DNA of 58,184 nucleotides. It comes from Ochromonas danica (taxonomy: Eukaryota > Sar > Chrysophyceae > Chromulinales > Chromulinaceae). Below, piece after piece: positions 35,546-46,393 of this stretch. Numbering within the stretch: the first letter of the stretch is position 1; each line of letters starts with the position of its first letter. Both the position numbers and the translations under genes were made by a program. The notes under the pieces are model-generated. The model saw nothing but the letters and a program-made list of their open reading frames with translations, was not told the DNA's origin and did no database searches. The stretch covers positions 1 to 58,184 of the forward strand of contig VKHL01000169.1 of the NCBI GenBank assembly GCA_015146655.1, given 5' to 3'.

Positions 35546-36649
35546 TTAATTGGGAGGATATCCACCAATATCAAGGTTGAACTTCTCCAACACCTTGTTG
35601 ATAGACACGATGGTAGAATATTGGAAGTTGTTCTGGAAGGACAAAGTCAAATTGACCTCACGGATTGGGCATCCGATCGAAAGCCCCTTGTGGTTGCGAA
35701 TATGGTGCCATTCCCAGTCAGGGTTGTAGAGAAGATCTCCTTGGTAAACATCAGCATAACGCAAGGTCAAAGATCCATGGTACTCATCCATGTTCTTGTA
35801 ACCAGTCATCATGTTGACACGGCCACCACGAAGAGGGAACATCTGAGCAGAGTACTTAGGATCCATGAAGTGCCAGCGCTTGCCACCAATGACCTGAGCG
35901 AACCAGTTATTTCCGGCAGCACAATGCCAGCCAGTTCCAGTGGTCTCAGCATCATCATGACCAGTGCCCTTACCAATAATGATTTGACCACCATAGAAGG
36001 TACTGTGCTTCTCGGTACCGAAACCAGGCCAGATTCTCGACAGCTCAAGATCACGAACAAGAACTTCGTCAACCTTCTTCTGAAGAGCCTGGAGAGAGCC
36101 GAGGTCACTGCCATTGAAGTTGAAGCGCGACTTCACAGGGAAGAAAAGGTAGTGCTTGGAGTTCTCATCCACCATAAGGTCATGGAAAGCTTCGCTGAAA
36201 GGAAGGATAGCGCGGTCGTTCTGAACCTTGTTGAGCAAGGCGGACTTGACAACAGGGACGGTGAACTCACCAAACTGAGAAGGGAGGTAGTCCAAAGTAA
36301 CCCACTTGGTTTGAGCAGGTGTGTTGTTAAAGAAGCCACGAACAATGGCAGGGTAGCGCCAGTTCTCGGTAGCTTCGCGCATGGCCTCATAACTGTAATC
36401 CTTCAAATCGATCACAGGGACATGGGTAGGAGCCCTCTTGATGGCCTTGTTAATCTTCACCAACTTGAACCACAAGTTTCTAGTATACTCTCTATAGGGA
36501 GTAAAGAGGAGAAGGTTGGGAAGGAGGTAGTCAAGAGGATCGCCAGCTTGGAGGGTTTTCCAAACAGGGAAAAGTAAAGCAATGATTACAGGAATCACAG
36601 CAATCGCAAAAAAACTGCTCTGCTTCTTCTTATGTTGCTGACCAGCCAT
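35546..36649 (-). CDS. Membrane-anchored JmjC/cupin-like protein
   Basis: Single-exon frame of 367 residues. A short basic head is followed by a signal anchor at ~12-30 (FFAIAVIPVIIALLFPVWKT). Then a cupin_8/JmjC-like fold: PVIDLKDYSYE and NWRYPAIVRGFF at the start, GTGWHCAAGNNWFAQVIGG with KRWHF in the middle, and GDLLYNPDWEWHHIRNHKG near the end. The first metal-ligand motif, usually H-x-D/E in 2-oxoglutarate oxygenases, reads H-C-A here, while the distal His is kept. Membrane-anchored relatives are common in algae and other protists. It could be a lumenal hydroxylase with altered metal binding or a non-catalytic relative. Confidence 0.8.
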   Translation of the reverse strand: MAGQQHKKKQSSFFAIAVIPVIIALLFPVWKTLQAGDPLDYLLPNLLLFTPYREYTRNLWFKLVKINKAIKRAPTHVPVIDLKDYSYEAMREATENWRYPAIVRGFFNNTPAQTKWVTLDYLPSQFGEFTVPVVKSALLNKVQNDRAILPFSEAFHDLMVDENSKHYLFFPVKSRFNFNGSDLGSLQALQKKVDEVLVRDLELSRIWPGFGTEKHSTFYGGQIIIGKGTGHDDAETTGTGWHCAAGNNWFAQVIGGKRWHFMDPKYSAQMFPLRGGRVNMMTGYKNMDEYHGSLTLRYADVYQGDLLYNPDWEWHHIRNHKGLSIGCPIREVNLTLSFQNNFQYSTIVSINKVLEKFNLDIGGYPPN

Positions 36650-37320
36650 TTTCTTTGTTTTTTTTCTTCTTTCACAACAAAGTAGAAAGGCAGAGGAAAT
36701 CCAAAGGATTATGAGTTAAGAGATCTTTGGATTGTGGACAAGGCCATCGCTCTGTTGCGTGACAAGACAGAGCCAGCAGGAGACAGCACAGAGCAGCAGC
36801 ACAGAGAGAGTGGGCAGTGAGCAGACAGACACAGACAGCCAGCGCCGCACACAGTGAGGGACGTGATGATGCTTGCACTTGACAAGACGCCGCCGCATTA
36901 CCCAGAGGTGCAGGGGGTGCGGAAAGTGGACTTTTAACTCAAAAAAGAAGCCTTTGGTATTGAGAGAGTTGAAGAATGGAATGGTGGAGGAATTGGTCAA
37001 GAATTGGTTAAGATTGTTTTGCACCACATTGTTCAATGATTGGAAGGACATGACAGGACATAGTAAAGTCACATGCTAGAGAGTAGATAAGTAGCAGATT
37101 TTAAAGACAAGATTTTTGAGTACAACACAAGAAAGAGTGAACAAAGGATAAACGAAAAATGAACATATATATCTTCTCCCATCAAACCCAATCAGAATCT
37201 CACACAGAAAACAATTAAACAAAAATCATATCATAGCTAATTTGACACAACATAAAAGGGATCAAAGAATTGTTCAACAAAACCGCACAAAACTTAGAGA
37301 ACAAATGTATATGGCTAATC
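36650..37320. other. Spacer between cupin-like gene and permease A
   Basis: No gene recognised. Contains the promoter of the cupin-like gene on its left and the 3' end of permease A on its right. Confidence 0.5.
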
Positions 37321-39445
37321 CTATGGCAAAGCAGCCATTTCTGTTTCACGAATTACCACCAACCCGCCTCCACCATCCTTCATAGGAGTTACCCTATTAT
37401 TACCCCCCAACAAACTCATTGATCCCAGCGAACCATGCGACTTCGCGGAATCAGAAGCTCCACCTCCACCCTTGCTAGACTTACGACTGGAAGAGAAGAC
37501 TGCAGCAGGTAGTACATTAGATAACACCTTCTGCAGCAAGTTAGAGTTGCTGTTATTACGGCTTTTGCTTCCAGCTTTCTTCTTTGACCGATTAGCTGAT
37601 CATCACCAAGAGAAAACGCACATAATGTAAGTTTCAGCCTAACATTGCAAACATTACAACTAAATAACACTCACCATTCGTAATATAGGCTCTCATGAAC
37701 TTGTCCTGCTCTTCCTTAGAGAAGAACTGTCTTTTGCTTGCCACCACCACATAGTAGATCATACACACCACCACGAAGATCATCAAGGAAATCCCCAAAC
37801 CTTCATTATCATTGTCATAGATAAGATATACTAAGCACACCATCGAGAAGTAGCCTGTTACAACGATCGCCCCAATCATACCGAAAGGACTGCGAAAGTC
37901 GCGATTCATGCCTGAAAACCGAGTTGCAAACACCAAATACGCTGTTTGCAAGAAAATCGACTCACAGCAAGATAATAGACTTGCCATGTGCTGCACTTTC
38001 AAGCGGAAGTTCCTCACAGTGAAATGACCCGACACCAATAACACGTAGCTGAAGAAGGCACATGCCAACATGGCCAACACAGGACGAGCCTCCTTCTTAT
38101 CTACAGGCTCCTTTACCTGCTTAGTTGAAGATGGTCTTGACATCATATCTCCCGCTGCTCCCGCTCTCTCCCCTTTATCGCCATCCACTGAAGATGCAGG
38201 TGCTGGCACCACCGATTCCGCTGCTGCATCTTCCTCGTCCTTCTGACCCGTCGCTAAGATCGGAGGAAGCAGACCGGAGCCAGCCATCGAACGCACCTGT
38301 CGAGCTCCCACATATAAGAACCCGAGTGCACTTCCCAACACTCCTGCCAGACTGAAGAAGGAGACAAATCTCGGATCGATCCCTTTCAGAGCCTTCACCA
38401 ACCCGACGTTGTAGGCGTAGTCCTCTTTGCCGAGCTCATTGGCATTTCGCACATAAGAGCGACCTGCGATAATCGTGGCCAAGGCCGTGATGAAGTCTAA
38501 CACCATGATATTGACCATCGCCCACGGAACAATCTTGTTCGACTATATAATCAGACAAACACACAAACACAATCAGATATACGTTCAGATGCATTCACAA
38601 TAATGCCAAGATGCCGCGAATCAAACTAGACTAGCTTGGACATACTGATACTTACTTGGTCACTCGTACCCGTCCGAACTGCATCAATACCTGTGAAGAA
38701 TGCATTTGCTGAAGAAAACGTTTCCAACATGTCATCACCATGTTGCACAAACTGAGCTCGACTAATGTTCTCCACCTCTCCCACTCGCATCGCTCCACAG
38801 ATGTAGATCAAAACGATCGTGAAGATCACCAGTCCCAACAGTTGATACACCCCCACCAACACCTTCGTGTCCACCGTCATGAAAAGACAAGAGATTACAT
38901 AGAAAGCGAGCCAGATCACTGCCAACCATTTGTCCTCGAAATCATAGATGTCTTGAAACATCGTTCCCAAGAAGTACACATTCACCACATTGTAGATCAT
39001 GTACTTCATCGCCTCTAAACATCCGGCCAGATAACCCATGGGAGGACCCAGAGCGCAACGAGAGTATCCATAGCAGCCTCCAGAGAAGTTCACCATGGAG
39101 ATCATCTCGCTGAAGTTGCAAGTCCAAACAAAGTACATTATGAAGGCGATGTTTACGACAAGGAAGTAGAGCCAGAGGTCATGTTCAGCAATGGCTAACA
39201 TCGACAGCATAGCAATTGTGTGCTTTTTATCGGCAGGTGTTTGGTAACGGTGTTTCGATAGATGGAGAGCACTTACCAGTATCCCATGACATGTATTGCT
39301 TGCCCCATAGAATGCAGATTGCTGTGATATGTTGGTAAGTTCAATTCTATGAAATAGGTGTAGTGTTGTTGAACTTACCTAGAGCGATCACATACATCGT
39401 GGCAGCGTTGTAATGATACTTCATGAAGGACTTGGTTTGCCGCAT
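37321..39445 (-). CDS. Amino-acid permease (APC family), copy A
   Basis: Five exons (39445-39379, 39321-39277, 39194-38656, 38542-37675, 37595-37321) give 597 residues, a normal length for APC-type transporters with about 12 helices. Recognisable stretches are NFSGGCYGYSR and MGYLAGCLEAMKYMIYN in the early helices, GTSDQSNKIVPWAMVNIM spanning the exon 3-4 join, DPRFVSFFSLAGVLGSALGF, and TRFSGMNRDFRSPFGMIG. The last helix is followed by a Lys/Ser/Gly-rich cytosolic tail. The ethanolamine-permease-like branch common in protists is the nearest relative I can name. It is the left half of a 1.5-kb inverted repeat with copy B; 514 bp separate the two start codons. Confidence 0.88.
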
Positions 39446-41728
39446 TGTGTTAGTACCAAACAGACTTTCTTTCTATGTCTTCGAGAATGGATTATGGAGG
39501 AGAGGAGAAAGAAATGATTGGAGAGTGTCCACAACCAATGGTTTTCCGTGAATGCCAACTACGACTGCTGGACCATCCAAAGGAAGTTGTTGCGTCTCTT
39601 GAGAATTTCTGTCAGTTGAGCAAAGTGAGGGAGAAGAGCAACTGAGAGGTTGCAAAGAGTGCAGCACTTCCTCGGCTGCGGGGTGGTGGACAGGAACTGG
39701 TGGGAGTGATTGGTTGTCTCTTCCTCCTCTGCTAGAGTCTCTACCCTCTTCTGGACTGATGACGAAGTTGCACAACGATTTCTCTGCCTTGTCTGAGTCG
39801 TGACCCCGGATTCCACCCTTCACCTTGATGCAGAAAGAAAAAGAAATTGTTTGCGAACATTTGTCCACCACACCCAAAAACCAAGCCAGAGCACGGAGCA
39901 GTCGATTTAATACTAAATACTAACTGACATTCACCACAAAGCACTGATTCACACACATTATGAGAAATATCATGGTGATCATTAAGTATCACAAGAAGAC
40001 TGCAACTCTGTACGTTTTCGCTCTTGGTAAGAAATAACCATGAAAAATTGCAACAAATTTAATAAATAATAATTCGTGGCTTAACTGATTAAAAGCTCTC
40101 TGCATTCTATGGGGCAAGCAATACATGTCATGGAATAATGGTAAGCAGCCCCTTGAATCTTTATAAACTGGAAAGACATTAACAGTTTCATTAACTGCCT
40201 GCCACCTTCCATAGCCATTGCAAAACACGATCTCTGGCTCTACTTCCTTTGTGTCAACATCGCCTTCATAATGTACTTTGTTTGGACTTGCAACTTCAGC
40301 GAGATGATCTCCATGGTGAACTTCTCTGGAGGCTGCTATGGATACTCTCGTTGCGCTCTGGGTCCTCCCATGGGTTATCTGGCCGGATGTTTAGAGGCGA
40401 TGAAGTACATGATCTACAATGTGGTGAATGTGTACTTCTTGGGAACGATGTTTCAAGACATCTATGATTTCGAGGACAAATGGTTGGCAGTGATCTGGCT
40501 CGCTTTCTATGTAATCTCTTGTCTTTTCATGACGGTGGACACGAAGGTGTTGGTGGGGGTGTATCAACTGTTGGGACTGGTGATCTTCACGATCGTTTTG
40601 ATCTACATCTGTGGAGCGATGCGAGTGGGAGAGGTGGAGAACATTAGTCGAGCTCAGTTTGTGCAGCATGGTGATGACATGTTGGAAACGTTTTCTTCAG
40701 CAAATGCTTTCTTCACAGGCATTGATGCAGTTCGCACGGGTACGAGTGACCAGGTGAGTATCAATATGTCCAAGCTAGGCTAGTTTGATTCGCGGCATCT
40801 TGACATTAGTGTGAATGCATCTGAACGTATATCTGATTGTGTGTTTGTCTGGTTATATAGTCGAACAAGATTGTTCCGTGGGCGATGGTCAATATCATGG
40901 TGTTGGACTTCATCACGGCCTTGGCCACGATCATCGCAGGTCGCTCTTATGTGCGAAATGCCAATGAGCTCGGCAAAGGGAACTTCGCCTACAACGTGGG
41001 GTTGGTGAAGGCTCTGAAAGGAATTGATCCGAGATTTGTCTCCTTCTTCAGTCTGGCAGGAGTGTTGGGAAGTGCACTCGGGTTCTTATATGTGGGAGCT
41101 CGACAGGTGCGTTCGATGGCTGGCTCCGGTCTGCTTCCTCCGATCTTAGCGACGGGTCAGAAGGACGAGGAAGATGCAGCAGCGGAATCGGTGGTGCCAG
41201 CACCTGCATCTTCAGTGGATGGCGATAAAGGGGAGAGAGCGGGAGCAGCGGGAGATATGATGTCAAGACCATCTTCAACTAAGCAGGTAAAGGAGCCTGT
41301 AGATAAGAAGGAGGCTCGTCCTGTGTTGGCCATGTTGGCATGTGCCTTCTTCAGCTACGTGTTATTGGTGTCGGGTCATTTCACTGTGAGGAACTTCCGC
41401 TTGAAAGTGCAGCACATGGCAAGTCTATTATCTTGCTGTGAGTCGATTTTCTTGCAAACAGCGTATTTGGTGTTTGCAACTCGGTTTTCAGGCATGAATC
41501 GCGACTTTCGCAGTCCTTTCGGTATGATTGGGGCGATCGTTGTAACAGGCTACTTCTCGATGGTGTGCTTAGTATATCTTATCTATGACAATGATAATGA
41601 AGGTTTGGGGATTTCCTTGATGATCTTCGTGGTGGTGTGTATGATCTACTATGTGGTGGTGGCAAGCAAAAGACAGTTCTTCTCTAAGGAAGAGCAGGAC
41701 AAGTTCATGAGAGCCTATATTACGAATG
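37675..41728. repeat. 1.5-kb inverted repeat formed by permeases A and B
   Basis: 37675-39194 (minus) and 40215-41728 (plus) are inverted copies covering exons 3-4 and the intron between them. Long stretches are identical, with scattered differences (for example KEDYAYN versus KGNFAYN). Even intron 3 is closely matched (113 versus 107 bp). Exon 1 and the intergenic centre are clearly diverged, so the repeat is younger or better homogenised than the genes that contain it. Confidence 0.9.
39446..39959. promoter_or_regulatory. Divergent promoter of permeases A and B
   Basis: 514 bp between head-to-head start codons. The sequence is not symmetrical, so the two genes probably have different upstream control despite near-identical coding cores. 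No known motif assigned. Confidence 0.5.
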
Positions 41729-42135
41729 GTGAGTGTTATTTAGTTGTAATGTTTGCGTATGGGCTGGCTGGAGCTTACAGTATGTATTTGTTGTTGTTGT
41801 TGTTGTTGTTGCTGTTGCTGTTGCTGTTCCCTACAGCTAATCGTTCGAAGAAGAAAGTTGGAAGCAAAAGCCGTAATAACAGCAACTCTACCATACTGCA
41901 GAAGGTGTTATCTAATGTACTACCTGCTGCGGTCTTCTCTTCCAGTCGCATGTCTCGTAAGTCTAGCAAGGGTGGAGGCGGAGCTTCTGATTCCGCGAAG
42001 TCGCATGGTTCGGTGGGATCGATGGGTAAGATGGGGGGTAATAACAAGGTAACTCCTGTGAAGGATGGTGGAGTTGGTGGCGGAGGCGGGTTGGTGGTTA
42101 TTCGCGAGTCTGAGCGTGTTCGCACGGCTCCATAG
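39960..42135 (+). CDS. Amino-acid permease (APC family), copy B
   Basis: Exons 39960-40026, 40096-40140, 40215-40753, 40861-41728 and 41837-42135 give 605 residues. Exon 1-4 lengths equal those of copy A (67, 45, 539, 868). Exon 1 encodes MRNIMVIIKYHKKTATLYVF, diverged from A, while exons 3-4 are almost the same. Intron 4 (108 bp) is divisible by three, has no stop, and contains a TTG/CTG repeat. If retained it would add 36 residues including a poly-Leu stretch. The tail is Ser/Gly/Lys-rich and ends differently from A. Expected role: plasma-membrane or vacuolar amino-acid uptake. Confidence 0.88.
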
Positions 42136-42803
42136 TTTATTGATTTTATTGGTTCAGTTTTTGGGTAATTCTGTCCGATCGCATTATTTGTTCGTTTGGA
42201 TTCAGTCCATTTTATCGTATCTGCGAGGCAGTTTTGTTGTGCTGCTTCATCGCAAGTCATTTCTTCGGTAACAATCTACAATTGTAGTTTTGTTTTTCTG
42301 ACTCGCCTCTTCGCAGTTCAAGTATTTATATCTGATCATTATTGAACTTGATCGAACTTTTGCAATATTATCTAATAATTATTGAAAATTTGAAAATTAA
42401 TAACTAACATGTTGCAGTTCTTGTGTGGTGTAATAATTAAGTACGCATTTAAGCTACCATAGTTTTTCGCTTCTAGCATTCTGCATTTTTTTGGTGGGAT
42501 TTATAAACAATGTGTGGATGTGGAGTGTGGAATTTGGAAGATTCCATGGAACAGCTGCAAAAGATGTGGTTTTGCAAATGTTGGTTTTCTTCCTCCACAA
42601 CAGTTGCTTTGCATTTGCTCACATTCATTATCTAGACTGTAACACTCCCTTTGCGATATTTCCACATAACCAGGTTAGACAGGATCCTCATTGCCATGCC
42701 CTGTGTTTGAAAACTATGCAGTTGTTCACCTTTGTCTAATATCTTGCTTGAAAATCCATTCTTCAATAGCGAAGCAAACCACTGACTGACTCACTACTGT
42801 TTC
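42136..42803. other. Spacer between permeases B and C
   Basis: No gene recognised. A plus-strand frame at 42491-42739 has no features and overlaps the probable promoter of copy C. Confidence 0.45.
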
Positions 42804-44924
42804 ATGAAAACAATTGCCAATTTCTTGCAACAACGAAAACGTGATGGATCGTCCTATGTTTACATTCTTGGTAGAGTTGATGAATGATGATTTTCTAGCA
42901 TGCCTCTAACAATCTTTCTTGTTCTGCATTGTGGTACAGGGATTTCCATCTTGTTGGGCAAGCAATTCATGAGCTGGAATTCTGGTGAGATTGCTATTGA
43001 TTCCTGCATTTCCGATTATTGGGTATATCTTATAATGAGTGTAATGATTTGATCACAGGCATTCTGCACAGTGGCTTTTGGCTCTACTTCCTCGTCGTAA
43101 ACATCGCCTTCATAATGTACCTGGCTTGGACTTGCAACTTCAGCGAGATGATCTCCATGGTGAACTTCTCTGGAGGCTGCTATGGATACTCTCGTTGTGC
43201 ATGGGGTCCTACTGTTGGATATTTAGCAGGTTGTGCAGAGGCGATGAAGTACATCATCTACAATCTGATACTAGTTTACAATGTTGGGATCATGTTTCAA
43301 GACATCTATCTATTTGATGATAAATGGCTTGCTGTGATTTGGCTTGCCTTCTATACTGTCTCAACGGCTCTCTTGTTCTTGAGAAGCAAGGCCCTATGGA
43401 TGGCGCTTGCTGTCTTTTGTGTGGGTATACTAACCACGCAACTTATCTTCATCTTTGGTGCCACGAGAGAAGGACATGTGAGCAATCTGAGTTCTGGAAA
43501 CAACCCATTCGATCGAAATGGGCTAACGTTTCTTCTTGCCTTATCTCCTGCCAATTCTTTCTTCACTGGAATTGATGCGATTCGAACAGGAACCAGTGAT
43601 CAGGTATAGTCACACTGTGGCATGCCTTGCCAGACTAGACTTCATTTAACCACCTTTTTGTGATCTCTAGTCGAACAAAGTTGTCCCGTGGGCAATGGTA
43701 AAGATCATTGTGGCAACATATTGTTTTGCACTGGCAACAATTACAGCTGGTCGATCCTATGTTTCAGATATCACTCAATTGAATCATCAAACGTTCGCCT
43801 ACAACGTGGGGTTGGTGAAGGCTCTGAAAGGAATTGATCCGAGATTTGTCTCCTTCTTCAGTCTGGCAGGAGTGTTGGGAAGTGCACTCGGGTTCTTATA
43901 TGTGGGAGCTCGACAGGTGCGTTCGATGGCTGGCTCCGGTCTGCTTCCTCCGATCTTAGCGACGGGTCAGAAGGACGAGGAAGATGCAGCAGCGGAATCG
44001 GTGGTGCCAGCACCTGCATCTTCAGTGGATGGTGATAAAGGGGAGAGAGCGGGAGCAGAAACTCGCTCCGCTGAAAATGCCAACAAGAAGGAACCGACTA
44101 TAGCGAAGGATCCTGCTCCTTTGGCTGCTATGTTGGCCACCTCTGTATTCAGCTATATGGTGCTCGTAGTAGGTTATTACAACGTGTACAATTTTCGTAC
44201 GAAGATTCAGCATATGGCTAGCCTAATGTCCTGCATTGAGTCCATTTTCTTGCAGACAGCGTATTTGGTATTCGCAACTCGGTTTTCAGGCATGAATCGT
44301 GACTTTCGCAGTCCTTTCGGTATGATCGGAGCTGTTGTGGTCGCTGGTTATTTTGGTATCGTCATTTTTATGTATCTTATCTATGACAATGATAATGAAG
44401 GTTTGGGGATTTCCTTGATGATCTTCGTGGTGGTGTGTATGATCTACTATGTGTTGGTGGTAAGTAAGAGACAGTTCTTCTCTAAGGAAGAGCAGGATAA
44501 GTTCATGAGAGCCTATATTACGAATGGTGAGTATTTGTCTGTCTGCTTTCTGCTGTCCTTTGTGTTAGAACTTTGTGTTGTTAATGTGATATGCATGGCA
44601 GCCAATCGATCAAGAAAGAAGGCGAGTGGTAAGAGTCGTAATAACAGCAGCTCTACTGTTCTGCATAAAGTGCTGTCCAAGGTCTTGCCTGCAGCAGTCT
44701 TCGCCTCTCAAGGAATGTCTCGCAAGTCAAGCAAGGGACGATCTGCCTCGGGATATGGTGGTGGCGGAGCTTCTGATTCAGTAAAGTCATTCGGTTCTGT
44801 GGGATCAAAAAGTGTTATTGGGGGTAATAACAAGGTTACCCCCATGAAGGATGGTGGTGCAAGTGTTGGGGGAGGAGGGGGATTGGTGGTTATTCGCGCC
44901 GCTGAGCGTATTGATCATCCTTAA
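42804..44924 (+). CDS. Amino-acid permease (APC family), copy C
   Basis: Exons 42804-42870, 42940-42984, 43059-43603, 43671-44526 and 44602-44924 give 611 residues with the same splice positions as A and B. It is more diverged overall (for example MKTIANFLQQRKRDGSSYVY at the start, LNHQTFAYN before the patch). However, 43794-44058 matches copy B 40984-41248 at 264 of 265 bases. Intron 4 (75 bp) is again in frame and stop-free. The Ser/Gly tail with KSSKGRSASGYGGGGASDS is slightly longer than in B. Tandem direct orientation to B. Confidence 0.88.
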
Positions 44925-45292
44925 ATTTGTTTCGATTGTTGAATGTGTTCGTTTTGTCGTTCGCATTTTATCGGATTTCGTTTCCATTCTTCGCATTGAT
45001 CGCTCGCAGTTCTCTTAGTCTCTAGGCTAAGTTTGTTGTTCTAATCGATTCATCTAACCACACTCAGTATTTAATATCTAACCTAATGGAAACATCGATT
45101 ATCTGGTGTGTTTTCGTTCTTGCACAATAATCAAAGAATAAGGAATAAGGTGTTATTGTGTAGAAGGTGTTTAACTTTCACAAAGGGTCAGGCTAACAGA
45201 GTGTACATTAGCATTCTTCGCCAACTATTTGGTGTGAGCTGGCTGAGGATACAATACGTACAGAAGGTCTTGTCGAAGGTCAACAAGTGTGC
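44925..45292. other. Tail-to-tail spacer
   Basis: About 370 bp between permease C and the RPL19 gene; no gene recognised. Confidence 0.5.
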
Positions 45293-46038
45293 TTAAGCTT
45301 CAGCAGTCTCCTTGCCGGACTTCTTGTCAGCCTTAGCCTTGGCCTTGTTCTTGCGAGCCTCAGCCTGCTCGACGAGGAGCTTCTGGCGCTGAGTCTCAGC
45401 CTTCTTGGCGTGGATGGCCTCCATCAGGACACGCTTGTTCTTGAACTGGTTACCCTTGCTGCTGCTGTAGAGCTCGTGGTAGAGGTGCTTGTCGATCTTC
45501 TTAGCCTCACGGTACTTGCGAAGGAGACGACGCAAGACACGCTGTCTTCTCATCCAGAGAACCTTGAAAGGCATACGAGCGTTGCGGGTACCCTCTCTCT
45601 TACCGAAGCCAGTGTGGCGACCCTTGGCCTTGGCAGCCATGAAGCGCTGATGTCTAGCCTTGGAGTGGATAGCATCAGGTCTCTTGACAATGAAGCCATC
45701 CTTGATCAACTTGCGGACGTTCTGTCTGCTGTTGGCCAGGCCAATGTCGGAGGACTCGTTAGGGTCCAACCACACCTTGTTTCTACCAACCTTCAGCACG
45801 GAGGCTGCCAATCTATAGCAAAATAGGTAATTTAACAAGAGTCCCAGATGAGTCCAAAGGTGATAATAACGAGCAAAATAAGGGGCATAAGACACTCTCA
45901 CCTCTTCTGTACCTTAAGCGAGACCTATAGAGTAATTTTTTTCCAACAATTTTTCATCATAATTAAATGACACCATAGAAATCACATGAGAATAGAAAGA
46001 AAATGAAGGAAAAAGTAGAAAAGAAAAGGACTTACCAT
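45293..46038 (-). CDS. RPL19: 60S ribosomal protein L19 (eL19)
   Basis: Three exons: 46038-46036 (the ATG alone), 45924-45902 (23 nt encoding VSLKVQK and part of R) and 45812-45293, giving 181 residues. The protein is a universal component of the large ribosomal subunit. The match to eL19 is clear throughout: [77 protein letters not shown] and an Ala/Lys-rich C-terminal helix. The first intron directly after the start codon is a layout often seen in ribosomal protein genes. Introns are 111 and 89 bp. Confidence 0.98.
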
Positions 46039-46393
46039 GGTTAAAAGTATCTCGTTCCTGAAAGTCCTTGACGACCTTTGCTTTTTTGTGGTCGCAGAGG
46101 CCAATTTGGAAGCTTCGGATATTCGTCTTTTCGTCTTCAGAGGTGAACGGTTTTTACTCGAATACGATTGTACGAAAGTACGAAATTACGAAAATGGCTT
46201 CGAATCTGGTTCATGGAAGAATGCGATGGATGGGAAAGTGTGAATCTTGGTAATTACATTGAATTAAATCTATTTCTTATCCTCTTTTCTTCTCTAATTG
46301 TGTCCTTTTTCTTGTAAGAATTTCAATCTTGATATTGAAATTCTTCTTATTTGAATTCCGTGTGGTGTGGATAAGTGTATTGTTGAATTCTGA

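Noticed and set aside
35621-36577. 318-codon plus-strand open frame
   Set aside because: It is exactly antisense to the cupin/JmjC-like gene, whose frame has recognisable motifs and a signal anchor. The antisense frame has none.
40885-42135. Uninterrupted 416-codon permease frame as a separate gene
   Set aside because: It is exons 4-5 of permease B read through intron 4, which keeps frame. Exons 1-3 are present upstream with matching splice sites.
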